Source: a virus. Taken from it: a stretch of DNA of 27,340 bases. The position numbers and the translations under genes are program-made. The notes below the pieces were generated by a model. The model ran no database searches. It was not told the DNA's origin and saw nothing but the letters and a program-made list of their open reading frames with translations. Shown here one piece after another: positions 21,279 to 27,340 of the stretch. The stretch's first letter is position 1. Each line of letters opens with the position of its first letter. The stretch spans positions 1-27,340 of the IMG/VR virus record IMGVR_UViG_3300044731_001525; one strand, 5' to 3'.

Positions 21279-21693
21279 GTATGTCCAGGCCCTGATCTAC
21301 GGAGCGGAAAAGGTGATAAGTGTCTCCGCACTTTTCGACCTTCTCCTGGAAGGCTTTTTGCTCTGGAGATTGGCGGCCTGTCTTTGTCTTGGCCTCAAGC
21401 CAGAGAGTTAGACCTGGGCGCTTAAAAAGATAATCTGCAGTGCCAGATATTGCGCCCATTGATCTATCTATGCCTCCAGCAATCATACGCCGTTTGCAAC
21501 CCACGCAAGTGCAAGCCCCCCGTGCGTTTCTCCTGCCTCCAGTACATGCGCCCGCTCTCTGCCCGTTGGGGATGTGCAAAAAGTAAGCCCCTGGTATCAT
21601 CTGGCGGAGTCCCTCGAGCATCAACACGGCACTAAAAAAAGCTTTGCAAATGTCTTTTTCGAGCGGCTCAACTGATAATTTGCTTTTATTCAT
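21235..21693 (-). CDS. VRR-NUC domain nuclease
   Basis: A 152-residue protein on the minus strand, the only gene against the general direction. The PD-(D/E)xK VRR-NUC fold (PF08774) shows as FLHIPNGQRA (about 38-47), MGAISGTADYLF with D87, LWLEAKTKTGRQSPEQKAFQ with E100-x-K102, and a C-terminal strand with HLFRSVDQG. Unusual is a Cys cluster (C50, C61, C63, C66) inserted between the first motif and the catalytic Asp. Family members act in DNA repair and recombination. AAGGTG lies before its ATG at 21693. It sits between a small membrane protein gene and the recombination genes. Confidence 0.85.
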   Translation of the reverse strand: MNKSKLSVEPLEKDICKAFFSAVLMLEGLRQMIPGAYFLHIPNGQRAGACTGGRRNARGACTCVGCKRRMIAGGIDRSMGAISGTADYLFKRPGLTLWLEAKTKTGRQSPEQKAFQEKVEKCGDTYHLFRSVDQGLDILKQEGFFVERGQSH

Positions 21694-21722
21694 AGTTTTT
21701 CACCTTTTTAGTTATTTTGTTC

Positions 21723-21751
21723 TTGCATTTGTTTTTTATAGGATGTAAAAT
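21723..21751 (+). promoter_or_regulatory. predicted sigma70 promoter for the 21790 gene
   Basis: TTGCAT (21723-21728), 17-bp spacer and TAAAAT (21746-21751), in an AT-rich stretch just after the divergent minus-strand nuclease gene. The -35 box and T-rich spacer look like those of module copy C. It lies about 40 nt before ATG 21790. Confidence 0.5.
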
Positions 21752-21789
21752 GTTTTTTATCATTTTAAAAAAATAAAAGGAGACAAAAA

Positions 21790-22077
21790 ATGATAGAGCA
21801 TTTAAAAATCCAAAGAGAAATAAAAAATTTAATCGAACGCACAAAAAGAGGGGACTACATGGATGCATCTTTAAAAAATAAAGACGTACTTGAGATGCTA
21901 CATAAAGTACTGCTTGCCAATGCGCAGCTCGAGCAGGCGGGAGGGCCAGGAGTATCTCAGCAAGATATGCGCCGCGCGCTTGATATCATGGTTGATTCGA
22001 TGGAGGCCAGACTTAAAGCCAAAAATCCAAATGTTGTTGATTTTATCAAGCACAAAAGGAGCAGGAGCCATGCGTAG
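21790..22077 (+). CDS. hypothetical helical protein (95 aa)
   Basis: A 95-residue, largely helical protein after AAGGAGACAAAAA and ATG 21790. Sequence pieces: KIQREIKNLIERTKRGDYMD, LKNKDVLEMLHKVLLANAQL, QQDMRRALDIMVDSMEARLK. The C-terminus is basic (KHKRSRSHA). No family recognised. It opens the plus-strand block that leads into recombination genes and overlaps the next small gene by 8 nt. Confidence 0.65.
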   Translation: MIEHLKIQREIKNLIERTKRGDYMDASLKNKDVLEMLHKVLLANAQLEQAGGPGVSQQDMRRALDIMVDSMEARLKAKNPNVVDFIKHKRSRSHA

Positions 22078-22213
22078 ATCGATGGAAAATTTCTTTTGCC
22101 TGGCTCTTATGATGAGTTTTTTTTGGCTGCAGATGCAGTTTTTCGCGGCTTTAGACCCTATGGAGGTGGTGCAAGATTACACGGGCGAAAAATATTTTGC
22201 GAGTGCAAAATAA
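22070..22213 (+). CDS. small membrane or exported protein (47 aa)
   Basis: A 47-residue protein with the strong site AAGGAGCAGGAGCC before ATG 22070 (overlapping the previous stop). The N-terminus MRRSMENFFCLALMMSFFWL is a basic start followed by a hydrophobic segment, like a signal peptide or small membrane anchor with a possible lipobox-like Cys at residue 10. The tail LDPMEVVQDYTGEKYFASAK is soluble. Function unknown. Confidence 0.55.
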   Translation: MRRSMENFFCLALMMSFFWLQMQFFAALDPMEVVQDYTGEKYFASAK

Positions 22214-22219
22214 AAAGCC

Positions 22220-22247
22220 TTGCGCAAACAGTAAAAAACTCTATAAC
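22220..22247 (+). promoter_or_regulatory. predicted sigma70 promoter of the recombination operon
   Basis: TTGCGC (22220-22225), 16-bp spacer and TATAAC (22242-22247), followed 29 nt later by ATG 22277 with AAAAGGAGACAAAAA. It would drive the ATPase, SSB-like and nuclease genes. Confidence 0.5.
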
Positions 22248-22276
22248 AAAATGACAATTCTAAAAGGAGACAAAAA

Positions 22277-23158
22277 ATGACTAAATTTAAATTGCGTGCT
22301 GTTGCCCCGCATGACGTCGAGGCAAATAAACCAAAAATGTTAATCTATGGCAGAGCTGGCGTTGGTAAAACCTGGACAGCACTGGACTTTCCTTCCGTTT
22401 ACTACATAGACTCAGAGGGAGGCGCGAACCTCCCGCACTATATGGATAAACTCAAAAAGTCTGGCGGAGTGTACTTGGGGCCAGATAATGGCGCGCTGTC
22501 TTTTGATGTCCTGCTCGAGCAAATAAGTTTGCTATGCTCAACAAGCCACGGATATAAAACACTAGTAATAGATTCAATAAGCAAGATTTTTGCGGCGGAT
22601 ATAGCGGCGGAATCTAGTAGACTTGGAGACAAAAACGGCTTCGGCGCTGATAAAAAGCCTGCAGTACGTAAGATGCAGCAGCTCGTGTCTAAGCTGCCGC
22701 ACCTCGACATGAATGTAATCCTGGTGGCACATGAGGCCCCTCAATTTGGTACGGACTCCAAGGGAGAAAGGACCGAAATAGGAACTACTTTTGACTGCTG
22801 GTCTAAGCTCGAGTATGAGTTGCACTTATGCCTGCAGATACGCAAGCAGGGCGAGAGCAGGGTCGCGCAGGTCAAAAAGTCCAGGCTTACAGAATTTCCA
22901 GATGGCGCGGTTTTCCCCTGGACTTTTGCAGAGTTTTCAAAGCGCTACGGTTCTATACTTGAGCGCGAGCCGCAAGCCTCTTCCGTCGCCACGCCTGAGC
23001 AGCTCGAAGAGTTTTTTAAACTTATATCTGAGCAAAATATTTCTGAGGAGCAGCAATTAAAATGGCTGCAAAGCGCAGGAATACTTGCTTTTGAGGATAT
23101 GCCACGCGCGCGCATGGATAACGCAATCAACTTTCTTAAAAACAAAAAAGGAGACTAA
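22277..23158 (+). CDS. AAA_24 / Sak4-like recombination ATPase
   Basis: A 293-residue protein of the phage nucleotide-binding family (PF13479, Sak4-like). Walker A is GRAGVGKT at 25-32, followed by DFPSVYYIDSEGGANLPHYM, and the Walker B-like TLVIDS is at 95-100. VILVAHE around 150 and TTFDCWSKLEYELHLCLQI are typical of these RecA-like annealing ATPases. The C-terminal 90 residues (EQLEEFFKLISEQNISEEQQ and on) are helical. Such proteins help ssDNA annealing and recombination. It stands directly before a DUF669 SSB-like gene, the usual partner. Only 2 nt separate the two. Confidence 0.88.
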   Translation: MTKFKLRAVAPHDVEANKPKMLIYGRAGVGKTWTALDFPSVYYIDSEGGANLPHYMDKLKKSGGVYLGPDNGALSFDVLLEQISLLCSTSHGYKTLVIDSISKIFAADIAAESSRLGDKNGFGADKKPAVRKMQQLVSKLPHLDMNVILVAHEAPQFGTDSKGERTEIGTTFDCWSKLEYELHLCLQIRKQGESRVAQVKKSRLTEFPDGAVFPWTFAEFSKRYGSILEREPQASSVATPEQLEEFFKLISEQNISEEQQLKWLQSAGILAFEDMPRARMDNAINFLKNKKGD

Positions 23159-23160
23159 AA

Positions 23161-23634
23161 ATGAAGTTTACACCAAAAACAAAAGAAGAACTGCAGAAGG
23201 AAGCATTCGAAGCGAGAGGCATTTTGCCAGATGGAATCTATGATTTTGAGGTTTCGACGGCTGAAGAGACTGTGTCAAAAGCTGGTAATGCAATGCTTAA
23301 AATTAAACTGCTTATCTGGGATATGAACGGACACGCTAGAGTAATCTACGACTATTTATTGATAGATATGCAGTATAAAATATTCAATTTTTGCGCCGCA
23401 ATAAAAAACTCTGAAGCTTATGACGCTGGCGAGGTTGTCGCGGAAAATCTTGTCGGAAAGTCTGGTAAAGCAAGGATTGTCACGCAAAAAGACAAGTCTG
23501 GACAGTATGGAGATCGGAACGTCGTCAAGGAATATGTTTTGCCTGGTGCTGTCTCGATGTCTGCGCAGGAAAGAAAATCTAGTCCAGATGATAGCGTTAG
23601 GCCGCTATCAATAGACGATGAAATTCCTTTCTAG
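23161..23634 (+). CDS. DUF669 SSB-like protein
   Basis: A 157-residue protein of the DUF669 family (PF05037), usually next to Sak4-like ATPases. Core motifs: LPDGIYDFEVSTAEETVSKA, LKIKLLIWDMNGHARVIYDY, then CAAIKNSEAYDAGEVVAENL and a GKARIVTQKDKSGQYGDRN stretch. It ends with DDEIPF (152-157), the acidic tip seen in single-strand DNA-binding proteins that recruits partner proteins. It probably coats ssDNA for the ATPase. AAAAGGAGACTAAAA precedes ATG 23161. Confidence 0.85.
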   Translation: MKFTPKTKEELQKEAFEARGILPDGIYDFEVSTAEETVSKAGNAMLKIKLLIWDMNGHARVIYDYLLIDMQYKIFNFCAAIKNSEAYDAGEVVAENLVGKSGKARIVTQKDKSGQYGDRNVVKEYVLPGAVSMSAQERKSSPDDSVRPLSIDDEIPF

Positions 23635-23641
23635 TCTACTA

Positions 23642-23677
23642 TGGCGGCGGTTTGGTTTTGTCTCCTTTCCGCCGCCA
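23642..23677. other. 9-bp stem with an 18-nt loop after the SSB-like gene
   Basis: TGGCGGCGG (23642-23650) and CCGCCGCCA (23669-23677) pair perfectly around an 18-nt T-rich loop. It lies in the gap before the nuclease gene. No T-run follows. It resembles the other GC-rich intergenic stems of this window (15559-15601 and 19779-19831). Confidence 0.45.
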
Positions 23678-23730
23678 CCAAATCCTGAGAGACAAAATAG
23701 CCCTAAAAACTCTAATTTTTGAGAAACAAA

Positions 23731-24039
23731 ATGTTTTTAGTCTTAGTCGCGGCTGCAGCCTTAAGCTGCTCGGCAATTGATGGTGACACTCTAAAATGCG
23801 GTAAAGAGCGCATTAGATTAACGGAGATTGATTCGCCTGAGATGCCGTCCTACAGCGGGAGAGCGGCAAAAGAAAAAATGAAAACAATGATTGCTGGCGA
23901 AAAAGTCCATTGCGTTAGGCGCGGCAAAGATCGTTATGGCAGGACTTTAGCGGCCTGCAGTAACAGCGGCGGCGACTTGTCAAGGCAAATGTTAAATTCT
24001 GGGCATGCGCGAAAATACTACAAAAAAAACAAGAGGTAA
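23731..24039 (+). CDS. thermonuclease (SNase) with N-terminal hydrophobic signal
   Basis: A 102-residue SNase-family protein (PF00565). ATG 23731 is preferred to TTG 23719. The N-terminus MFLVLVAAAALSCSA looks like a signal peptide. Catalytic region: IDGDTLKCGKERIRLTEIDS with D17-G-D19-T20, R29, D34 and E37, and GRAAKEKMKTM; DRYGRTLAA supplies R71. These correspond to the staphylococcal nuclease D21, R35, D40, E43 and R87 positions. The protein is shorter than typical SNase domains, but the key residues are present. It lies within the recombination block. Confidence 0.85.
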   Translation: MFLVLVAAAALSCSAIDGDTLKCGKERIRLTEIDSPEMPSYSGRAAKEKMKTMIAGEKVHCVRRGKDRYGRTLAACSNSGGDLSRQMLNSGHARKYYKKNKR

Positions 24040-24040
24040 A

Positions 24041-24748
24041 ATGATAAAAGAACCGCAAATAGGCCAGATAGTTTATGGCGTGAATCCTATCAAAGGGGGG
24101 AGTAGTATTGTCGCAGCGGGCATAATAAAATTTGTAGTCAAGGAAAAAAAAGAAGAGGTGTACTATTCGCATGATAGCGATTCGCAAAAAAAAGAAGAGG
24201 TGTACTACTTACGCAGCGAAAAAAGCTTATATTGGAATGCAATGGATGCCTCCCTGCACCCGCGAAATGGCAGTCATTTTGAGCTCATGTTGCACCATAG
24301 CTGGATACCAGTCTTCGAGGACTACATGGACGCTTGCAAATGCGCAATCACGCAGCAGATGGAGTGGAAAGCAAACGGCCTCGCCTACTTATTCAGGGAT
24401 CAGGCAAAATTAGTCCTTGATTGGGAAAAAAGCCGAAAAGAAACGGCAGAGAAATATGTAAAAATCAAGGAGCAGCGTGAAAAGATTTTTTCCGCCTATT
24501 GCCATATTTCCGAGCTCAATCATTCGCTGCCAGAAAAAAACCCCCGCCTTTTGTGCAGCTGCAGAGAGCACGCTGGCAGGCTCAATGCCGAAGAAATCGA
24601 AGCCTGGCGCAAAGAACACCCTAGCGGGTACAGCGCCGAGCAAAATGTCGATCGGATTTGGGCGCGAGTTGACAAGGCTATAGCCGAAATTGTCAGTGAT
24701 ATAAAATCAGTCCGCCTTCGCAAAAAGATAAAGGGGCATTGGAGATGA
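24041..24748 (+). CDS. hypothetical protein, paralog A of a MI(K/R)EPQIGQ pair
   Basis: A 235-residue protein. I choose ATG 24041, with AGAGG upstream, because its start MIKEPQIGQIVYG matches the paralog start MIREPQIGQKVFS at 25093. The N-terminal third has a 14-residue tandem repeat KKEEVYYSHDSDSQ / KKEEVYYLRSEKSL from a 42-nt duplication (24144-24165 and 24186-24207). The middle has IPVFEDYMDACKCAITQQME. The C-terminal part has LLCSCREHAGRL and is coiled-coil-like. Similar layout to the paralog, including a Cys pair (CSC versus CDC). Function unknown. Confidence 0.7.
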   Translation: MIKEPQIGQIVYGVNPIKGGSSIVAAGIIKFVVKEKKEEVYYSHDSDSQKKEEVYYLRSEKSLYWNAMDASLHPRNGSHFELMLHHSWIPVFEDYMDACKCAITQQMEWKANGLAYLFRDQAKLVLDWEKSRKETAEKYVKIKEQREKIFSAYCHISELNHSLPEKNPRLLCSCREHAGRLNAEEIEAWRKEHPSGYSAEQNVDRIWARVDKAIAEIVSDIKSVRLRKKIKGHWR

Positions 24749-24751
24749 CAA

Positions 24752-24790
24752 ATATTGATGCGCCAAAAACAGAAAACAAAGGAGACTAAA
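24752..24790 (+). repeat. 39-bp leader repeat, copy 1
   Basis: A 39-bp direct repeat identical to 25050-25088, running from ATATTGATGCGCC through GAAAACAAAGGAGACTAAA. Copy 1 lies between two stop/start junctions and carries the ribosome binding site for the gene at 24793. It also opens a 14-codon frame starting at 24745. Confidence 0.7.
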
Positions 24791-24792
24791 AA

Positions 24793-25056
24793 ATGACAAA
24801 TTATTATTACTTTAGAAAGCCAGGCTCGGAAGAAATACAAGAAATTCTGGCTGCTTCGCCCACTGAAGCGTTCGGCGAGTACGCCCAAAATTTATTGAGG
24901 GGGGCCGATGAGAATATACGCCGAAAAATGGTGAATGGCCTTACAGTAGAGTGCCTTAAGGATGCTGTTCTTTGGGAAAAGTGGGCTATTTTTACTGATT
25001 TGCAGCGTTTTGTTTTTAAAAAAATGACCGCTGACGATGAAATTGGATCATATTGA
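24793..25056 (+). CDS. hypothetical protein (87 aa)
   Basis: An 87-residue protein following AAAGGAGACTAAAAA. It reads YYYFRKPGSEEIQEILAASP, FGEYAQNLLRGADENIRRKM and LTVECLKDAVLWEKWAIFTD. Mostly helical, acidic, no family recognised. It lies exactly between two copies of the 39-bp leader repeat, so its insertion or duplication may be recent. Confidence 0.6.
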   Translation: MTNYYYFRKPGSEEIQEILAASPTEAFGEYAQNLLRGADENIRRKMVNGLTVECLKDAVLWEKWAIFTDLQRFVFKKMTADDEIGSY

Positions 25057-25088
25057 TGCGCCAAAAACAGAAAACAAAGGAGACTAAA
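25050..25088 (+). repeat. 39-bp leader repeat, copy 2
   Basis: Second identical copy of the 39-bp repeat at 24752-24790. It ends the 24793 gene and provides AAAGGAGACTAAAG before ATG 25093. Confidence 0.7.
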
Positions 25089-25092
25089 GAAA

Positions 25093-25632
25093 ATGATAAG
25101 AGAACCGCAGATAGGCCAAAAAGTTTTTAGTATGGAGTACTCCGAGCGTGCGTATGTTGCTGATTGTATCGGCGAGTACGAGATATTTAAGCGGGGGCGG
25201 GGGGATGGAGAGTATATACTTAAGCAAATGTGCGGTATCAATTCCTCTTTCTATCACTACGGCGGAGTTTATTTACTTAGGCAGGCGGACGGCAGCTTTA
25301 AAGTAGAGCGGAGCGGGAAAATACTACCAACTTTTGAGACTTTTTCAGACGCTTTAAGATGCGCAGCGACAGAAAGAATTAATCGTGCTGCGGAGGATAT
25401 TGGCGCTTTCGTGGACTATCAATGCAAATTGGGCGAATTAATCAACAAAAAAGACAAGGAAATAGCAGATTGCAAGCAAAAGTTAACCGAGCTTGGAGAG
25501 GGATGGTACTGCGATTGCAATCAGGAGTTCCACGATTATAGCGGCAGCAACAGAAGCAAAGAAAATAGGGCTTTTATTGAGAAAATTATAGAAATGCGCC
25601 CTCGCGCGAAAAAACAGATAGAAGGAGACTAA
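25093..25632 (+). CDS. hypothetical protein, paralog B of a MI(K/R)EPQIGQ pair
   Basis: A 179-residue protein, shorter than its paralog at 24041. Shared features: MIREPQIGQKVFS at the start, the mid-region with LPTFETFSDALRCAATERIN (compare IPVFEDYMDACKCAITQQME), a charged helix (INKKDKEIADCKQKLTELGE) and a Cys pair in WYCDCNQEFHDYSG. The tandem 14-residue repeat of paralog A is absent. No known function; the Cys pair may bind a metal. Confidence 0.7.
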   Translation: MIREPQIGQKVFSMEYSERAYVADCIGEYEIFKRGRGDGEYILKQMCGINSSFYHYGGVYLLRQADGSFKVERSGKILPTFETFSDALRCAATERINRAAEDIGAFVDYQCKLGELINKKDKEIADCKQKLTELGEGWYCDCNQEFHDYSGSNRSKENRAFIEKIIEMRPRAKKQIEGD

Positions 25633-25633
25633 A

Positions 25634-26029
25634 ATGGAAAAAATAATCGCAATTATTCGATTAAAGCAAACCGCCGCGAAAATAGTCTGCTCTTTAGAAA
25701 AAGCTATTGTAATTGATCATGCAAAAAATCATTGCTGCGAAGAGATTATAATAGATGATCCTAAAAAAAGAGGCACGCAGTCTAAATTTAAATTAAGTCC
25801 AGAAATCCCTAAGCACGAACAGGCAGAAAAGGCGGTAAATAAGTCTCTTAAGCATATCGCCGCCACACTCGAAAAATATGCCGACGGCGGAAGGGTGAGA
25901 GTTGATGACTGGTGCGAGGCAACCCCGTTTCTTGGCGCAAAATCGACTATAAAAAGCTGCTATATAATTGCTATTTATTATGTGATAAGAATTGATCCGC
26001 CAATTCCCGCCGAAAAACTGATTGGGTAA
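25634..26029 (+). CDS. hypothetical protein (131 aa)
   Basis: A 131-residue protein with AGAAGGAGACTAAA before ATG 25634, one base after the previous stop. It reads MEKIIAIIRLKQTAAKIVCS, helical and basic in the first half, then NKSLKHIAATLEKYADGGRV and a C-terminal CYIIAIYYVIRIDPPIPAEK with a hydrophobic strand. No family recognised. It belongs to the operon ending with the ParB-like gene. Confidence 0.6.
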   Translation: MEKIIAIIRLKQTAAKIVCSLEKAIVIDHAKNHCCEEIIIDDPKKRGTQSKFKLSPEIPKHEQAEKAVNKSLKHIAATLEKYADGGRVRVDDWCEATPFLGAKSTIKSCYIIAIYYVIRIDPPIPAEKLIG

Positions 26030-26038
26030 AGAAAAATC

Positions 26039-26647
26039 ATGACAAAAAAACATCACTCAGAAGAAATCGAAATAACAAAGATAAAACCGTACGCAAAAAA
26101 CCCGCGAAAAATATCTGATGAGGCGGTTAACGCTGTAGTCCGCAGTATAGCTGAGTTCGGTTTCAGGTCGCCTATAATAGTCGATGAAAATTATGAGATT
26201 ATCGCTGGACATACCAGGCTAAAAGCAGCGCATAGACTTAATATGCAGTTTGTACCAGTGCATATTGCATCAGGACTAAATAAAAAGCAGATAAAAGCAT
26301 TGCGTTTGGCAGATAATAAAGTTGCAGAGTTTTCCGACTGGGACGACGATTTATTAAACACGGAGCTGCTTGATATAAATGATGTGGACTTAATGGAGGC
26401 ACTCGGCTTTGATATTGATATTGATGTTGCTGATATGGCGGAGGAAGGCGGAGATGTAGAGCCGCAAGAAAAAACCGTGACTATGTTAGGAGATGTTTGG
26501 ATTCTGGGCGGGCATAGACTAATTTGCGGAAAGCCAGAGAAAGAAAGCGATATGATTGTAAAGCGCTGGCAGAAGGAAACAAAAAAAGACGCCATACACG
26601 AGACTTCTGGTTCGACTTTTAATGAGCTGGACAGCTGGACAGCTTGA
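26039..26647 (+). CDS. ParB-like N-terminal domain protein lacking its methyltransferase domain
   Basis: A 202-residue protein with a ParB-like domain: IKPYAKNPRKISDEAVNAVV, then IAEFGFRSPIIVDENYEIIA and GHTRLKAA at 57-64. Residues 147-165 (VTMLGDVWILGGHRLICGKP) match the linker that in many phage proteins leads into a DNA methyltransferase domain. The next residues DMIVKRWQKETKKDAIHETS, then TFNELDSW, resemble the usual C-terminal tail of such ParB-methyltransferase proteins. The catalytic DPPY-type domain in between is missing, giving an apparent in-frame deletion. Function may be restricted to the ParB part. Confidence 0.8.
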   Translation: MTKKHHSEEIEITKIKPYAKNPRKISDEAVNAVVRSIAEFGFRSPIIVDENYEIIAGHTRLKAAHRLNMQFVPVHIASGLNKKQIKALRLADNKVAEFSDWDDDLLNTELLDINDVDLMEALGFDIDIDVADMAEEGGDVEPQEKTVTMLGDVWILGGHRLICGKPEKESDMIVKRWQKETKKDAIHETSGSTFNELDSWTA

Positions 26648-26714
26648 CGGATTAGATTTTTTTAAGTAAAGTTTTTTATGGTTTTAAAAAAACTTTTTAA
26701 AAAAACAGCAAAAA

Positions 26715-27089
26715 ATGACAGAAAACATAAGAAAATTACCACCACAAGCTTTTAAGCCTGGTCAATCTGGCAATCCAGCTGGCAGAAAAAAAGGTTCGAT
26801 AAACTTTAAAACTCTGATGGTTGAGCTGCTCAATCATCAGATTGACAATCCATCTGGGACTTTTTTTAGGAACAAGAAGAAAATAACTGCATCTCAGGCC
26901 CTGCTCATAGCGCTTTATAAAAAAGCAATCAAGGGAGATGTGACGGCGATAAGAGAATTCTTTGAGCGGGCTGATGAAGTCCTGCCTCAGACCGTGAATA
27001 TAGTCTCTCGAGTTCCCTCGCCTGAAGATGAAATTATAATCCGTGAGTTTTTAAATAAGCAAAAAATGTCGGAAAATGCAGGAAGCTGA
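26715..27089 (+). CDS. DUF5681 protein (small-terminase-like)
   Basis: A 124-residue protein of the DUF5681 family (PF18932). Its N-terminal motif QAFKPGQSGNPAGRKKGSIN is diagnostic. The rest is helical (TASQALLIALYKKAIKGDVT, IREFFERADEVLPQ) and acidic near the end. It stands directly before the large terminase gene, so a terminase small subunit or accessory role is likely. The site before ATG 26715 is weak. The 67-nt spacer before it is AT-rich, with AAAGTTTTTT/AAAAAAACTTT pairing. Confidence 0.8.
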   Translation: MTENIRKLPPQAFKPGQSGNPAGRKKGSINFKTLMVELLNHQIDNPSGTFFRNKKKITASQALLIALYKKAIKGDVTAIREFFERADEVLPQTVNIVSRVPSPEDEIIIREFLNKQKMSENAGS

Positions 27090-27340
27090 CGACAAAGAAA
27101 GAGTGCTACAGGCGATTTTACGCCATGACCTGGCAAGCTTTACGCATAAAGTCTTCAGGACGGTTGACCCTAGCACAGAATTTTCCAGCAATTGGCATAT
27201 TGATTTAATAGCGGACTATTTAACGGCATGTTCAAAAGGCGGTATAAAGCGCCTGATTATTAATATCCCGCCGCGATTTATGAAGACTATTTCGGTATCT
27301 GTTGCATGGCCTGCGTGGTTGTTGGGGCACGATCCTTCTG
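27076..27340 (+). CDS. terminase large subunit (N-terminal part, 3' truncated by window)
   Basis: The frame from ATG 27076 runs off the right edge (88 codons seen). The N-terminus VFRTVDPSTEFSSNWHIDLI, then GGIKRLIINIPPRFMKTISV at about residues 55-74, and SVAWPAWLLGHDPS, is the classic start of large terminase ATPases with the PPRFMKT Walker A variant. It packages DNA into the prohead. It overlaps the DUF5681 gene by 14 nt. The nuclease domain and the head genes must lie beyond the window. Confidence 0.9.
   Translation, partial: MQEADDKERVLQAILRHDLASFTHKVFRTVDPSTEFSSNWHIDLIADYLTACSKGGIKRLIINIPPRFMKTISVSVAWPAWLLGHDPS

Noticed and set aside
24005-24040. Upstream start of the 24041 gene
   Set aside because: The paralog begins at the equivalent M-I-x-E-P-Q, and AGAGG lies before ATG 24041; the extension would overlap the SNase end.
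1-27340. CRISPR array, insertion sequence, integrase, lysogeny repressor
   Set aside because: No regularly spaced direct repeats, transposase or integrase motifs or a convincing CI-like repressor were found; the HTH-like genes at 13605 and 17240 are not enough to call lysogeny.

Overview
The window looks like part of a tailed phage or prophage genome (siphovirus-type, long non-contractile tail) infecting a Gram-negative, probably proteobacterial, host. The evidence is a nearly gapless run of plus-strand genes in the order head-tail connectors, tail tube, G/GT chaperone, tape measure, tail tip, fibre and lysis. After that come many small early/accessory genes, a replication and recombination block, and the start of the terminase genes. 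The tail-tip proteins (DUF2163-like, DUF6950/NlpC-like, J-like) and the predicted 3-TM holin resemble those of alphaproteobacterial phages and gene transfer agents; the exact host cannot be told from the sequence. No integrase, repressor or rRNA/tRNA gene is visible, so lifestyle is open. Portal, protease and major capsid genes are absent and presumably lie beyond the right end (after terminase) and before the left end on a circular or permuted map.

Layout. 1-137 is the 3' end of an unidentified gene. 204-3255 holds connector, head-tail joining, tail completion and tail tube genes plus a likely decoration protein. 3276-3865 is the tail assembly chaperone pair, with a nine-A slippery site giving a lambda-like -1 frameshift. 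3849-10091 holds the tape measure, distal tail, DUF2163, DUF6950 and J-like tail tip. 10113-11589 holds a polyglycine-rich adhesin-like fibre and a short downstream fibre-associated protein. 11650-13608 is the lysis region (small membrane proteins, a DUF5675 candidate endolysin, a 3-TM holin), tightly coupled by ATGA overlaps.

14139-19711 is an accessory region of short, mostly unrecognised genes. It is driven by three near-copies of one promoter/leader module (about 14167, 15660 and 17698) and carries hairpins and a pair of tandem paralogs. 19868-20992 is a replication initiator-like gene with palindromic iteron-like repeats inside it, a lambda O/ori-like arrangement. One minus-strand gene (VRR-NUC nuclease, 21235-21693) interrupts the plus-strand order. 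A promoter then precedes the recombination block: AAA_24/Sak4-like ATPase, DUF669 SSB-like protein and an exported-looking thermonuclease. Two diverged paralogs with duplicated 39-bp leaders, a ParB-like protein apparently lacking its methyltransferase domain, a DUF5681 protein and the 5' part of the large terminase end the window.

The most unusual sequence-level signals are the triplicated promoter modules, the internal ori-like repeats, a roughly four-fold excess (by-eye tally) of the hexamer GGACTA/TAGTCC across all reading frames, and the in-frame loss of the methyltransferase domain.
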